A DNA stretch of 47,898 nt, taken from contig CAZAAK010000005.1 in assembly GCA_964483145.1 (NCBI GenBank), forward strand, positions 1 through 47,898, in the 5' to 3' direction. The notes under the pieces are model-generated. The model ran no database searches. It was not told the origin of the DNA and worked only from the letters and a program-made list of their open reading frames with translations. Positions 1-7,676 of the stretch are shown in pieces; the stretch's first letter is position 1; each line of letters begins with the position of its first letter. The position numbers were made by a program, and so were the translations under genes. This DNA is from Colimorpha sp964483145 (lineage in GTDB: Bacteria; Bacteroidota; Bacteroidia; Bacteroidales; P3).

Positions 1-51
1 TAGGCTTCGGGCTGGGTATTTATGCTCTTTTGAGTTTTACCGGACAGCAAT
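1..51 (+). repeat. Right end of dispersed repeat element (copy A, truncated by window)
   Basis: Bases 35-51 read TTTTACCGGACAGCAAT. This is the exact reverse complement of the 17-base left end seen at 47847-47863. The preceding bases resemble the right end of the full copy at 3211-3788: both have a CGGGC segment, then a tail reading CTTTTTGAGT or CTCTTTTGAGT before the terminal motif. Only the last 51 bases of this copy lie in the window. No coding potential is seen. Confidence 0.7.
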
Positions 52-126
52 ATTTTTGATTAGAAAACGGTGCTTCACTTTGTGGGGCGATTTCCTCTAG
101 TTTTGCTCCATCCCCCAATGTGCTAC

Positions 127-159
127 AAAAAAAGCCAACCCGTGTGGGATGGCTTTTTT
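127..159. terminator. Bidirectional rho-independent terminator
   Basis: An A-tract (127-133) leads into GCC-A-A-CCC, loop GTGT, GGG-A-T-GGC and then six T residues (154-159). The stem has one A-A mismatch. It works on either strand and sits just downstream of the minus-strand M16 peptidase stop codon, so it most likely ends that transcript. Confidence 0.8.
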
Positions 160-184
160 CGTAACCAGTGGAGTGAGCCTCGGC

Positions 185-3115
185 TTAATACCCGAAAATC
201 TCCTCAAGGGAGAGCTTCTTGACTTTGCCGAACTTGCCCAACTGCTCAAAGTTCATGTCGCTCTCTTTACCCAAGCACATGTAGACCTTCTTTTGCCCCT
301 TGATATGCTTGTGGTTGAAGTCGATAACATCTTGCAAGGTGACATTTGGATAGGCCTCAAACAGCTGTTGCGCGTGACCTTTTTTCTTGCCCTTGGTGTC
401 GAAACCCATGCGCTCGTAGTAGAGGTAACTGTTGATAATGCCCATCTTGGTGGTGCGGCTAGTGCGGATACTGTTGATTTGTGCCTCTTTGGCAAGCAGG
501 AAGTTGGCCTCGGCAACGGGCATGTTGTCGAAGAGGTCGTTGAAGGCATTCATAGCGTCCACCAACTTGTCGTTTTGGGTGGCAATGATGGCGTGGTTGA
601 CAAAATAGCCGTCCTTGTCGCTAGGAGTGCTGTAGAAGCTCTGGGCGCTATAGGCTAGGGAGCGCTTCTCGCGCATCTCTTGAAACACGATGGCGTTCAT
701 ACTACCGCCAAAGTACTCGTTGAAAATGTCCATAGCAGCCTCGTTCTTGGTGTTGAACTTCTCGCCACGGAAGTATTCGCGCATGTAGGTTTGATTAGCA
801 TTGTAGTCAACAAAGTAGACGGTATTCTCGGTAACAGGTTTGGGCGTGAATTTCTTGTTTTTGGGGCTCTTGGCTTGTTTCTTTACCAACATGTGGTTGG
901 TGTTCACCAGGGCTTGGATGTCTTTCAGGTTTTCGGGGCCATAGTAGAGCACACGGTGCTTGTAGTTGAAGAGGCTGTGCATGGCATCGGTCAGCTGCTG
1001 GCAACTGTAGCCTTTGAGTTGGGCAGCGGAAAGGATGTCGGTGGTGGGGTTGTCGGCACCATACACGCCGTAACTACCCAAGGCGCTGAAGCAACGCTGT
1101 TGGTTTTTCTTGCCGTTTTCGCGGGACTGGAGAATGCGGCCCACCATCGTTTGATAGGCCTCCTCGTTAGGCTGGCAGTCGCCAATGATTTCTTCAACTA
1201 GGGCCATGGCCTTGGTCATATTCTCGCTCAAGCCGCTGATGGAAACATTGATGTTTTCTGCGCCCACGCTTACACTATAGTTGCAGGCCAGTTTATAGAA
1301 CTCCTCTTGCAACTGCTCGGCGGTATGTTTGGAAGTGCTGAGGTAATCCAACACATCGGCGGCTAGGTCGATGGTCTTGTCGGCACGATACCCGAAGTCG
1401 AAGCGGTAGATGAGGTTGAAGGTCTTGTTTTCCACATTTTTTACATAGAGCATTTCGTTGCCGTTGCTCAATTTGCACCGTTGCATGTCTTTGTTGAAAT
1501 CAACATAAACGGGTTCAATGGGTTTCACCTGACGGGCTTTGATTTCCTTCAAGAAGTCGCTCTCTTTGTCGCGACCTACCTCGATGGGGGTGATTGGGGG
1601 TTTGGCAACTTTTAGGATGGGGTCTGGTTCTCCTCGTAATTTATTAATTATAACGTAGTTGTTGTCCTTAAACATGCGGTTGGCAAAAGCTACAAGGTCT
1701 TTCTTGGTGATTTTGGAAAGTTCTTCCACTTCGGCGCAGACATCGCCCCAGGAGCGGTGTTCCACAAAGGCGTAGGCCATTTGGCTGGCGCGGCTGTTGT
1801 TACTCTCGGCCCGCTTCATGATGGAGAGTTTCATGTTGTTGATGGCAGCTTCGAGCATCCACTCATCGAACTTGCCTTGCTTTACTAGGGCAATCTGTTC
1901 GTCAAAGAGTGCCTGCACTTGGTCAAGGGTTTGGCCTTGATTAGGTTGACCTCCAAACATAAAAGCACCGTAGTCGTTCAAGATATAGCATCCGGCATAG
2001 GCTCCGAGGCATTTTTGCTGTTGGTTGATATTGAGGTCTATCAAGCCGCATTTGCCATTGTTCAGCACACTCTCAAGTAGTTGGGCTAGCAGTGCATCGT
2101 GGCTACCGTTGCCGCTGTCCAGGCGGTAAGCGCGGATGGTGTTTTCGGCATCCAGGCCGCTAACATTGCGGGTGATGATGCTGGAAATAGGCTGCTCGCG
2201 TTCAAACTTTAGTTCAGGAACATTGCCTGGCTGCATTTGGCCCCAATATTTGTCGATGATTCTGATGGCTTCGTCGGGGTTGAAATCGCCAGCCAAACTG
2301 ATGCAGATATTGTTGGGAACATAGTAGGTGGCCACAAAGTTGCGGATATTGCGCATCGAGGGGTTCTTTAAGTGTTCTTGGCTACCCAGGGTGGTCTGAT
2401 TGCCGTAGGGGTGATGAGGGAAGAGCGCATTGAACATGGCATCGTTGGCCTTACGACCGTCCTTTGTCAGGCTCATATTCTTCTCTTCATAGATAGTTTC
2501 CAACTCGGTGTGGAAGAGGCGTAGCACCAAGTTTTGGAATCGGTCGGCTTCAATTTCGCACCAAGTTTCCAATTGGTTGTTTGGAATATTCTCCACATAC
2601 ATGGTGTAGTCGTTGCTAGTAAAGGCGTTGGTGCCTGTGGAGCCGATGGCGCTCATGGCCTTGTCGTACTCGTTGGCTACGGCAATCTTAGAGGCTTCGT
2701 AGCTTAGGCTGTCGATCTTGTGGTAGATGGCGGCGCGGGTCTGGTCGTCGTCGAACATGCGGTAGGCCTCGAAGAGGTCTTCGATCTTTTGGATGAGCAC
2801 TTTCTCCTTTTCCCAATCGGTGGTACCGAGGCGCTGGGTTCCCTTGAACATCATGTGCTCTAGGTAGTGGGCCAAACCAGTGGTTTCGTGGGGGTCGTTT
2901 TTGGAACCTGCACGCACGGCAATGTAGGTCTGGATTTTTGGAGAATCCTTGTAAACACTCATGAATACTTTCAAACCGTTGTCCAACGTGTACTCGCGAA
3001 CATTCAGCGGGTCGTTGGGGTAGGTTTTGTACTGATACGTTTTCTGGGCCGTCAAAGTGCCGCAAGAGAGCACCGTTAGGGCCACAAAACAAAGAATAAG
3101 ACGAATCTTTTTCAT
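185..3115 (-). CDS. M16 family zinc metallopeptidase (two-domain, insulinase/pitrilysin-like)
   Basis: The 976-aa protein starts with a signal sequence (about residues 1-24, ending LTAQ; an SC at residues 17-18 leaves a lipoprotein possible). The inverted zinc site HxxEH is at H83-E86-H87 within AHYLEHMMFKG. A downstream ETIYEEKN segment probably carries the third ligand Glu. The length fits the large M16 class, with an active N-terminal half and an inactive second half (residues from about 540). Such proteins degrade peptides in the periplasm or at the outer membrane. The gene stands alone between two copies of a dispersed repeat, with a TACCTTTG -10 box upstream and a terminator downstream. 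Family assignment is firm; the substrate is unknown. Confidence 0.93.
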   Translation of the reverse strand: MKKIRLILCFVALTVLSCGTLTAQKTYQYKTYPNDPLNVREYTLDNGLKVFMSVYKDSPKIQTYIAVRAGSKNDPHETTGLAHYLEHMMFKGTQRLGTTDWEKEKVLIQKIEDLFEAYRMFDDDQTRAAIYHKIDSLSYEASKIAVANEYDKAMSAIGSTGTNAFTSNDYTMYVENIPNNQLETWCEIEADRFQNLVLRLFHTELETIYEEKNMSLTKDGRKANDAMFNALFPHHPYGNQTTLGSQEHLKNPSMRNIRNFVATYYVPNNICISLAGDFNPDEAIRIIDKYWGQMQPGNVPELKFEREQPISSIITRNVSGLDAENTIRAYRLDSGNGSHDALLAQLLESVLNNGKCGLIDLNINQQQKCLGAYAGCYILNDYGAFMFGGQPNQGQTLDQVQALFDEQIALVKQGKFDEWMLEAAINNMKLSIMKRAESNNSRASQMAYAFVEHRSWGDVCAEVEELSKITKKDLVAFANRMFKDNNYVIINKLRGEPDPILKVAKPPITPIEVGRDKESDFLKEIKARQVKPIEPVYVDFNKDMQRCKLSNGNEMLYVKNVENKTFNLIYRFDFGYRADKTIDLAADVLDYLSTSKHTAEQLQEEFYKLACNYSVSVGAENINVSISGLSENMTKAMALVEEIIGDCQPNEEAYQTMVGRILQSRENGKKNQQRCFSALGSYGVYGADNPTTDILSAAQLKGYSCQQLTDAMHSLFNYKHRVLYYGPENLKDIQALVNTNHMLVKKQAKSPKNKKFTPKPVTENTVYFVDYNANQTYMREYFRGEKFNTKNEAAMDIFNEYFGGSMNAIVFQEMREKRSLAYSAQSFYSTPSDKDGYFVNHAIIATQNDKLVDAMNAFNDLFDNMPVAEANFLLAKEAQINSIRTSRTTKMGIINSYLYYERMGFDTKGKKKGHAQQLFEAYPNVTLQDVIDFNHKHIKGQKKVYMCLGKESDMNFEQLGKFGKVKKLSLEEIFGY

Positions 3116-3171
3116 TCTATAAAGTTGTTAATTAATGATTTGACATAATTTCGAACAGTCTTGCAAATCCG

Positions 3172-3179
3172 CAAAGGTA
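3172..3179 (-). promoter_or_regulatory. Putative -10 (TAnnTTTG) of the M16 peptidase gene
   Basis: On the minus strand this reads TACCTTTG, a perfect match to the Bacteroidetes -7/-10 box, 57 bases upstream of the ATG. A TTG lies only 14 bases upstream, closer than the usual 19, so the -33 element is uncertain. Confidence 0.5.
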
Positions 3180-3210
3180 CGAAAAAAACGAGACAATTGG
3201 AAATGAAATT

Positions 3211-3788
3211 ATTGCTGTCCGGCAAAACTTTTCTTGTCCCGGCAAAATTCCGTCTGACACTTTTTGTGGTGTGTCAGCCATCTTTCTGACCTTCGTTTTG
3301 CTCAAAAGTATGCTATCATGGGCAAAAACAGTTATTTTACCGGGCGGCAATAAAAACGATGCAAGCCCCGGCTAAATGGGTAGGCAAATACCACCACTAG
3401 CGACATACGTTACCAGCGTGCCGGCGGCAGTGGACCCGCAGCGTCTCGCGAAGTCTACGGAGCCTGCGAGACTTACGGCATAATGAGTTTCGCACACCAA
3501 TTCTCCGAAAGCCACGCAGGACAGCATGCAAAGCCTCAAGGGTCTAATACAGGCAGTGCGCGAGGTAGAGGGCGTGCCCTGTTAGCCTGTTGGTAGGTTG
3601 TAGGTATGTTCGTCTTTTTGTTTACCTTTTACTTAGGTTTTATTTACATTTTATTTACCTTTTGTTTAGGTTAGGTAAACAAAAAGTAAAAGAAAAGTAA
3701 GTAAAAGGTAAACAAAAAGACGAACCTACCCATACTTTTCCACTCGGGCATCTGTTGTATGTCTTTTTGAGTGTTACCGAGCAGCAAT
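3211..3788 (+). repeat. Dispersed non-coding repeat element (copy B, full length)
   Basis: Roughly 578 bp with imperfect inverted ends: ATTGCTGTCCGGCAAAA at 3211-3227 and the complement of ATTGCTGCTCGGTAACA at 3772-3788 (13 of 17 match). Order inside: a CTGACAC/GTGTCAG hairpin (3254-3277); an internal copy of the right-end motif (3335-3351); conserved blocks such as CGACATACGTTACCAG, GCACACCAATTCTC and CAGCATGCAAAGCC; a B-specific GTCTCGC/GCGAGAC inverted repeat near 3444-3471; and a long AT-rich palindrome (3608-3725). The block order matches the copy at 22974-23466. No convincing ORF is present. It may be a MITE-like non-autonomous element or a repeated structured-RNA locus; I cannot decide which. 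Confidence 0.75.
3608..3725. repeat. Long AT-rich palindrome within repeat copy B
   Basis: The arms begin GTTCGTCTTTTTGTTTACC and end with its complement, with iterated TTTACCTTTT / AAAAGGTAAA units between. The outer 25 or so bases pair perfectly; the centre is imperfect. The pairs A3631-T3702 and C3632-G3701 are replaced by G-C and T-A in the other copy (23373-23444 and 23374-23443), so pairing is preserved. Confidence 0.8.
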
Positions 3789-3840
3789 AGAGTAAAATGA
3801 ATTGCTTTGGGGACTGGGCTAAATGGAAATGAAATAAAAT

Positions 3841-3871
3841 TTTGCCAATCCAAAAATAGTGCGTATTTTTG
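3841..3871 (+). promoter_or_regulatory. Bacteroidetes-type promoter of the small lipoprotein gene
   Basis: TTTG (3841-3844), a 19-base spacer, then TATTTTTG (3864-3871): a full match to the -33/-7 consensus. It lies about 50 bases beyond the right end of repeat copy B and 90 bases upstream of the ATG at 3962. Confidence 0.75.
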
Positions 3872-3961
3872 CAGCTAAAATGAAAACGGAAGCCATCGGC
3901 GCCCCAACCAAAATAGGGGCTTCCAAATGGTTGTAGCAAAGGAAAACGGGTAACGGTTATT

Positions 3962-4357
3962 ATGAGGTACAAAATTGGAATGCTGGTGATTGGAGTGGTA
4001 GCACTCGTGTTGGTGTTGGGTTGTCGGGAAAGCGAGGAGAGGGTGGATTGTATAGTCTCTTGGCATATGTACAGGGAGGTGAAATATACCTCTTTGGATG
4101 AGATAGAGCAGATTTTCCACAACACATTCACATCCTTTTGGCAAGATTCTCCTTCTTATAACACTGTTAGGGTGACAGATATTGGGCGTAGCGATGTATG
4201 CTCAATAGCATTGAGGCTGGCTCAAATGGCTGATGGAGAGGTTGAGCAGGGGCTGGATCCCGCCACTAGTTATGATGTGACGGTAAAGGTGTTCGTTAAT
4301 TTCGACAACTCCTATGAGGAGGAAATATGGAGTAAGACCTATTGTCGAGCTCAGTAG
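3962..4357 (+). CDS. Hypothetical small lipoprotein
   Basis: A 131-aa protein with a hydrophobic leader and a lipobox ending LVLG-C21, so it is probably lipid-anchored. The mature part has no motif I recognise. It contains a short segment beginning TSLDEIEQIF and a beta-rich C-terminus (YDVTVKVFVNF). Support for it being real: a consensus promoter at 3841-3871, the lipobox and an open frame of normal composition. It is monocistronic or only loosely linked to the next gene, which has its own promoter. Function unknown. Confidence 0.72.
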   Translation: MRYKIGMLVIGVVALVLVLGCRESEERVDCIVSWHMYREVKYTSLDEIEQIFHNTFTSFWQDSPSYNTVRVTDIGRSDVCSIALRLAQMADGEVEQGLDPATSYDVTVKVFVNFDNSYEEEIWSKTYCRAQ

Positions 4358-4517
4358 CCGGTGAGTTTGACTACCGGTATAAGTGCTCTAGTTGTTTGCA
4401 TTGGATTTTTCCGCTAGGTTGTTTCGGAAAAGGAGGTTGAATTGAGGAGGCTGCGTTTGCGGTGAGTCGGATTGGCGTTGGTCGGAAATGGTTTCGCTGT
4501 GTTCTTCCCGATTTTTT

Positions 4518-4549
4518 TTTGGCTATTTGCATTTTATATTGTATCTTTA
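4518..4549 (+). promoter_or_regulatory. Promoter of the coiled-coil/gmk/mreCD gene group
   Basis: TTTG at 4518-4521, a 20-base spacer and TATCTTTA at 4542-4549. This is one base off the consensus in both spacing and the last position. It places the transcript start near 4556 and favours the ATG at 4601 over any upstream in-frame start. Confidence 0.6.
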
Positions 4550-4551
4550 CA

Positions 4552-4588
4552 AAATGTTTTGTGCCAAAGTTTTTGGCGCAAAACATTT
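4552..4588 (+). promoter_or_regulatory. 17-bp hairpin at the transcript start / 5' leader
   Basis: The arms AAATGTTTTGTGCCAAA (4552-4568) and TTTGGCGCAAAACATTT (4572-4588) pair over 17 positions (one G-U) around a 3-base loop. The structure starts at the predicted transcription start and ends 12 bases before the ATG at 4601. It has no T-tract, so it is not a terminator. It could be a 5' mRNA stabiliser, a translational control element or a repressor operator. Confidence 0.7.
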
Positions 4589-4600
4589 GTATACAGCGAA

Positions 4601-5707
4601 ATGAATAAGAGTAAAAATATGGATAAACCGGAGAACTCGTTAGCTGAAGGTCTTGAGAGGTTGGGTTTGATAGCCTCTCGCATTCGTAAAAGTGGAGATT
4701 CTGTCCCTCAAATTGAAATTGACATTATTTTGGAGGAATTGCGCAACCTTTATATGATGGCGCTACAGATGGAGAAAAGAACTTTGCAGAAATCTGAGCC
4801 CGGCGTGTTGGAGCTTGATATGGTTGCCGCCCGAGAGAAGGCCGAAGCAGATTATCGCCAAGCTGAGGAGGCTGCCGCCCGCAAAGCAACAGAAGAGAAG
4901 CGCCAAGCCGAAGAGGCTGCCGCCCGCAAAGCAGCCGAGGAGAAGCGCCAAGCTGAGGAGGCTGCCGCCCGCAAAGCAACAGAAGAGAAGCGCCAAGCCG
5001 AAGAGGCTGCCGCCCGCAAAGCAGCCGAGGAGAAGCGCCAAGCCGAAGAGGCTGCCGCCCGCAAAGCTGCAGAAGAGAGGCGTCAAGCCGAAGAGGCTGC
5101 CGCCCACAAAGCTGCAGAAGAGAGGCGTCAAGCCGATGAGGCTGCCGCCCGCAAAGCTGCAGAAGAGGGGAAGAGAAAGGCTGCCGAGGCCGCAATAGCT
5201 GCTGCCGAGTTGAATCCCGTCTTTGCTCCTGAAGAGCCAACCAAAGTTGAAACGCCGATGATTGAGTCGCAGCTAGAGGAGCTAGCGGGCAACCCTAATG
5301 AGGGGCTTTTTGCCAACGAACCTATTGCGACCAAGAAGGAGAAGAAGAAAGAGACCTCGTTGTTTGACTATATCAGCAAAGAACAAGGTGGCCAGGCCAA
5401 GCGCACCCTGGCCGACACCCTGAGCCACCCTGCCCACAACATAGAGGAGCAGTTAGATAGCCGCGTACGTGCTCGGAAAGTAGACGACCTACGCACTATT
5501 ATCAACATCAACGACAAATTCAGTTTCATGAGCGAGTTGTTTCATAACAACATGAAAGCCTATAACGACTTTATTCTGAGATTGAATGCCATATCGGGCC
5601 GCGCTGAGGCTTTGGGCTATTTGAAGACCATTGCGGAAGAGTATAAATGGGATGACGGGTCGGCGGTAGTGAAGAGTTTCTATAAAATTTTCGACCACAA
5701 ATTCTAG
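4601..5707 (+). CDS. Conserved-type hypothetical protein with Ala/Glu-rich tandem-repeat coiled coil
   Basis: A 368-aa protein; I chose the ATG at 4601 because the promoter and leader hairpin lie just upstream (ATG 4619 is also possible). It has three parts. An N-terminal helical region (about 1-80) comes first. Then come seven 15-residue repeats of the type RQAEEAAARKATEEK (about 86-190), expected to form a long charged coiled coil. A C-terminal domain (about 250-368) follows, containing KVDDLRTIININDKF and ending KSFYKIFDHKF. The last domain resembles a conserved Bacteroidetes protein of unknown function. No signal peptide, so probably cytoplasmic. It stops two bases before gmk and is likely co-transcribed with it. 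Confidence 0.8.
   Translation: MNKSKNMDKPENSLAEGLERLGLIASRIRKSGDSVPQIEIDIILEELRNLYMMALQMEKRTLQKSEPGVLELDMVAAREKAEADYRQAEEAAARKATEEKRQAEEAAARKAAEEKRQAEEAAARKATEEKRQAEEAAARKAAEEKRQAEEAAARKAAEERRQAEEAAAHKAAEERRQADEAAARKAAEEGKRKAAEAAIAAAELNPVFAPEEPTKVETPMIESQLEELAGNPNEGLFANEPIATKKEKKKETSLFDYISKEQGGQAKRTLADTLSHPAHNIEEQLDSRVRARKVDDLRTIININDKFSFMSELFHNNMKAYNDFILRLNAISGRAEALGYLKTIAEEYKWDDGSAVVKSFYKIFDHKF
4856..5170 (+). repeat. Seven 45-bp in-frame tandem repeats
   Basis: Seven consecutive 45-base units encode RQAEEAAARKA-T/A-EEK variants. Units 1-2 (4856-4945) and 3-4 (4946-5035) are identical over 90 bases, which implies a recent two-unit duplication. The last units have drifted (RRQ, HKA, RQADE). 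The whole number of codons per unit keeps the frame whatever the copy number. Confidence 0.95.
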
Positions 5708-5709
5708 CC

Positions 5710-6279
5710 ATGAATAATCGCAAAGCCATACTTTTTTCGGCGCCATCAGGTAGTGGAAAGACTACCATTATCCGTGAGATTCTGAAACGGTTCGACTGTT
5801 TTGAGTTTTCTATTTCGGCCACTAGCCGACGGCCTAGAGAAGGGGAAAAAGATGGAGTGGACTATTATTTTCTTTCGCCCGAAGAGTTTGATAGCCGCGT
5901 TTCCGATGACCAGTTTTTGGAATGGGAAGAGGTGTATGCTGGGGTTCGTTACGGCACTTTGAAGTCGGAGATTGACCGCATCTGGAACAACGGTCACGTG
6001 ATTATCTTTGATGTGGACGTCAATGGAGGCATGAGTATAAAAAAATATTTTGGTTCGGATGCTTTATCCCTCTTTGTGATGCCACCTAGTGTGGAAGTAT
6101 TGGAGCTACGTTTGCGCGGAAGGGGTACGGAGAGTGAGGAGGCCATCACTAGGCGATTGGCCCGCAGCGCTGCCGAATTGGAAAAGGCTTCCCAGTTTGA
6201 TGTTACCATTGTCAATGACGTTCTAAGTAATGCTGTGGATAGAGCACAAGAGGTGATAAACGACTATTTGAACAGATAA
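5710..6279 (+). CDS. gmk: Guanylate kinase
   Basis: A 189-aa enzyme of normal family length, converting GMP and ATP to GDP and ADP in the cytoplasm. The P-loop (APSGSGKTT) is at residues 11-19. The GMP-binding segment SATSRRPREGEKDGVDYYF follows, and an RGRGTESEEAITRRL segment supplies the usual lid arginines. It starts two bases after the preceding stop codon, indicating translational linkage. In many bacteria gmk sits next to yicC; here that place is taken by the repeat protein. Confidence 0.97.
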   Translation: MNNRKAILFSAPSGSGKTTIIREILKRFDCFEFSISATSRRPREGEKDGVDYYFLSPEEFDSRVSDDQFLEWEEVYAGVRYGTLKSEIDRIWNNGHVIIFDVDVNGGMSIKKYFGSDALSLFVMPPSVEVLELRLRGRGTESEEAITRRLARSAAELEKASQFDVTIVNDVLSNAVDRAQEVINDYLNR

Positions 6280-6321
6280 ATGGGACGTGAGATCCATTGA
6301 ACTTTAAATGACAACAGAATT

Positions 6322-7164
6322 TTGGAATCTTTATTAGCATTTATTAAGCGGTTTAACTATGTGCTTGTATTTCTAGTTTTGGAGATATTGGCATTGGTTT
6401 TTATATCGCAGAATAGCAACTATCAGGGTTCGAAGCTGGTACACTTTGGCAACGCAGTTGCAGGCCGTTGCTATGGTGTGGTGTCCAAAGTGGGCGACTA
6501 TTTTGGGTTACGCAGCGAAAATGACCGTCTGGCTGCCGAAAACGCTGCTTTGCGGGCACAGCTAGAGGCTTCATACATCAGCTACAATTCGCGTGTCTTC
6601 ACCTGTGAGGACACCGTCTACAAACAACGGTACAGCTATACCGAGGCTCGGGTGGTAAAAAACTCGTGGAATAAACGGGACAATTACATCATGATAAACA
6701 AAGGCAGTTTGCAAGATGTTAGGTTGGATCAGGCTGTCATTTCGCCACAAGGCATTGTAGGTGTGGTGGTAGGCCGTACAAACAATTTCGCTACCGTTAT
6801 GCCGGTGCTACACTCCAACAGCCGCAACAGTGTGAAGATTCCCCGCATCAACACCAACGGTTCGTTGGTATGGCAAGGGGGAGATTTCCGTTATGCCACA
6901 CTGATAGACATTCCGACCACTTACAAACTCTATAAAAACGATACTGTGGTAACCAGTGGCGTGGCAAACGATTTTCCTGAGGGAGTGATGGTTGGTTTTG
7001 TGGAAAGTGCCACTACCGAGAGTGGTAGCGGTTTCTACACAATCAAGGTGCGGTTGGCTACAGAGTTCACTAAGCTAGACCATGTGTATATTGTTGACAA
7101 TCATTTTAAGGCCGAACAGGACTCACTGATGGCTAGAACGCAGCAGGAGGGCGGGAAACAATGA
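6322..7164 (+). CDS. mreC: Rod shape-determining protein MreC
   Basis: A 280-aa protein with a short cytoplasmic N-terminus, one membrane segment (about residues 12-30), a coiled coil (about 58-80) and the extracytoplasmic beta domains typical of MreC (GVVVGRTNNFATVMPVLH, then a second domain to about 260). It links the MreB cytoskeleton to the peptidoglycan elongation machine. The start is TTG at 6322: no ATG is available in frame upstream before a stop at 6298, and a later ATG would lose the membrane anchor. It overlaps mreD by four bases. The usual partners mreB, mrdA and rodA are not in this window. Confidence 0.93.
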   Translation: MESLLAFIKRFNYVLVFLVLEILALVFISQNSNYQGSKLVHFGNAVAGRCYGVVSKVGDYFGLRSENDRLAAENAALRAQLEASYISYNSRVFTCEDTVYKQRYSYTEARVVKNSWNKRDNYIMINKGSLQDVRLDQAVISPQGIVGVVVGRTNNFATVMPVLHSNSRNSVKIPRINTNGSLVWQGGDFRYATLIDIPTTYKLYKNDTVVTSGVANDFPEGVMVGFVESATTESGSGFYTIKVRLATEFTKLDHVYIVDNHFKAEQDSLMARTQQEGGKQ

Positions 7165-7673
7165 CCAGGTTGATTCTTTCCAATATATCCCGCTTCGTAG
7201 CCTCGATTGTTGTGCAGGTGTTGGTGTTGAACTATGTTTATTTGGGAGGTTATGTACTGCCGTTTATTTATATCCTTGGCGTGTTGATGTTGCCTACCAA
7301 TATGGGCAAGATACCCACATTGCTGGTGGCTTTTGCTGCGGGCGGGGTCGTTGACATTTTCTGTGGAATTCCTGGCTTTCATGCGTTCAGTTGTACGATG
7401 ATGGCATTTGCACGGGTGCTTTTTGGCAACCGCATGCTCACGCAGGGGGACCCTGATGCCGTTGTTGAAACACCCAGTGTTCATCAAGTTCCGTTTCAGA
7501 CTTTCATGGGCTATGCATTTTTGATGGCGGCGGTCTACAGCGTCACATATGGTTTGGTGGAAGCTTTCAGTTTTGGTAATTTCTGGATGACAGTGCTGTC
7601 GATGCTCATTAATACCTTGGTGGCATGGGCGCTCGTGATGCTTTTTCAATTGTTAGTGCCCCAAAAGAGATAA
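7161..7673 (+). CDS. mreD: Rod shape-determining protein MreD
   Basis: A 170-aa strongly hydrophobic protein with about five membrane segments, no long soluble part and a length normal for MreD. It starts within the last codons of mreC (ATGA overlap), the standard mreCD arrangement. It belongs to the elongasome in the inner membrane. The next gene starts four bases after its stop, so mreCD are transcribed with porZ here. Confidence 0.85.
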   Translation: MTRLILSNISRFVASIVVQVLVLNYVYLGGYVLPFIYILGVLMLPTNMGKIPTLLVAFAAGGVVDIFCGIPGFHAFSCTMMAFARVLFGNRMLTQGDPDAVVETPSVHQVPFQTFMGYAFLMAAVYSVTYGLVEAFSFGNFWMTVLSMLINTLVAWALVMLFQLLVPQKR

Positions 7674-7676
7674 CCG

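Noticed and set aside
149..658. Open frame of 169 codons on the plus strand
   Set aside because: It lies entirely antisense to the M16 peptidase gene, begins inside the bidirectional terminator and encodes no recognisable domain.
3608..3725. Possibility that the AT-rich repeats are a CRISPR array
   Set aside because: The iterated TTTACCTTTTGTTTAGG units have no unique spacers of constant length, form one palindrome, and no cas genes are in the window.
3655..4131. 158-codon minus-strand frame over the repeat palindrome and lipoprotein gene
   Set aside because: It is formed by the palindrome sequence and antisense to the better supported lipoprotein gene; no leader, domain or promoter.
4725..5240. 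Long minus-strand and alternate-frame open frames across the 45-bp repeats
   Set aside because: These are a side effect of a repeat whose unit length is a multiple of three: all frames stay open. The products are low-complexity strings.
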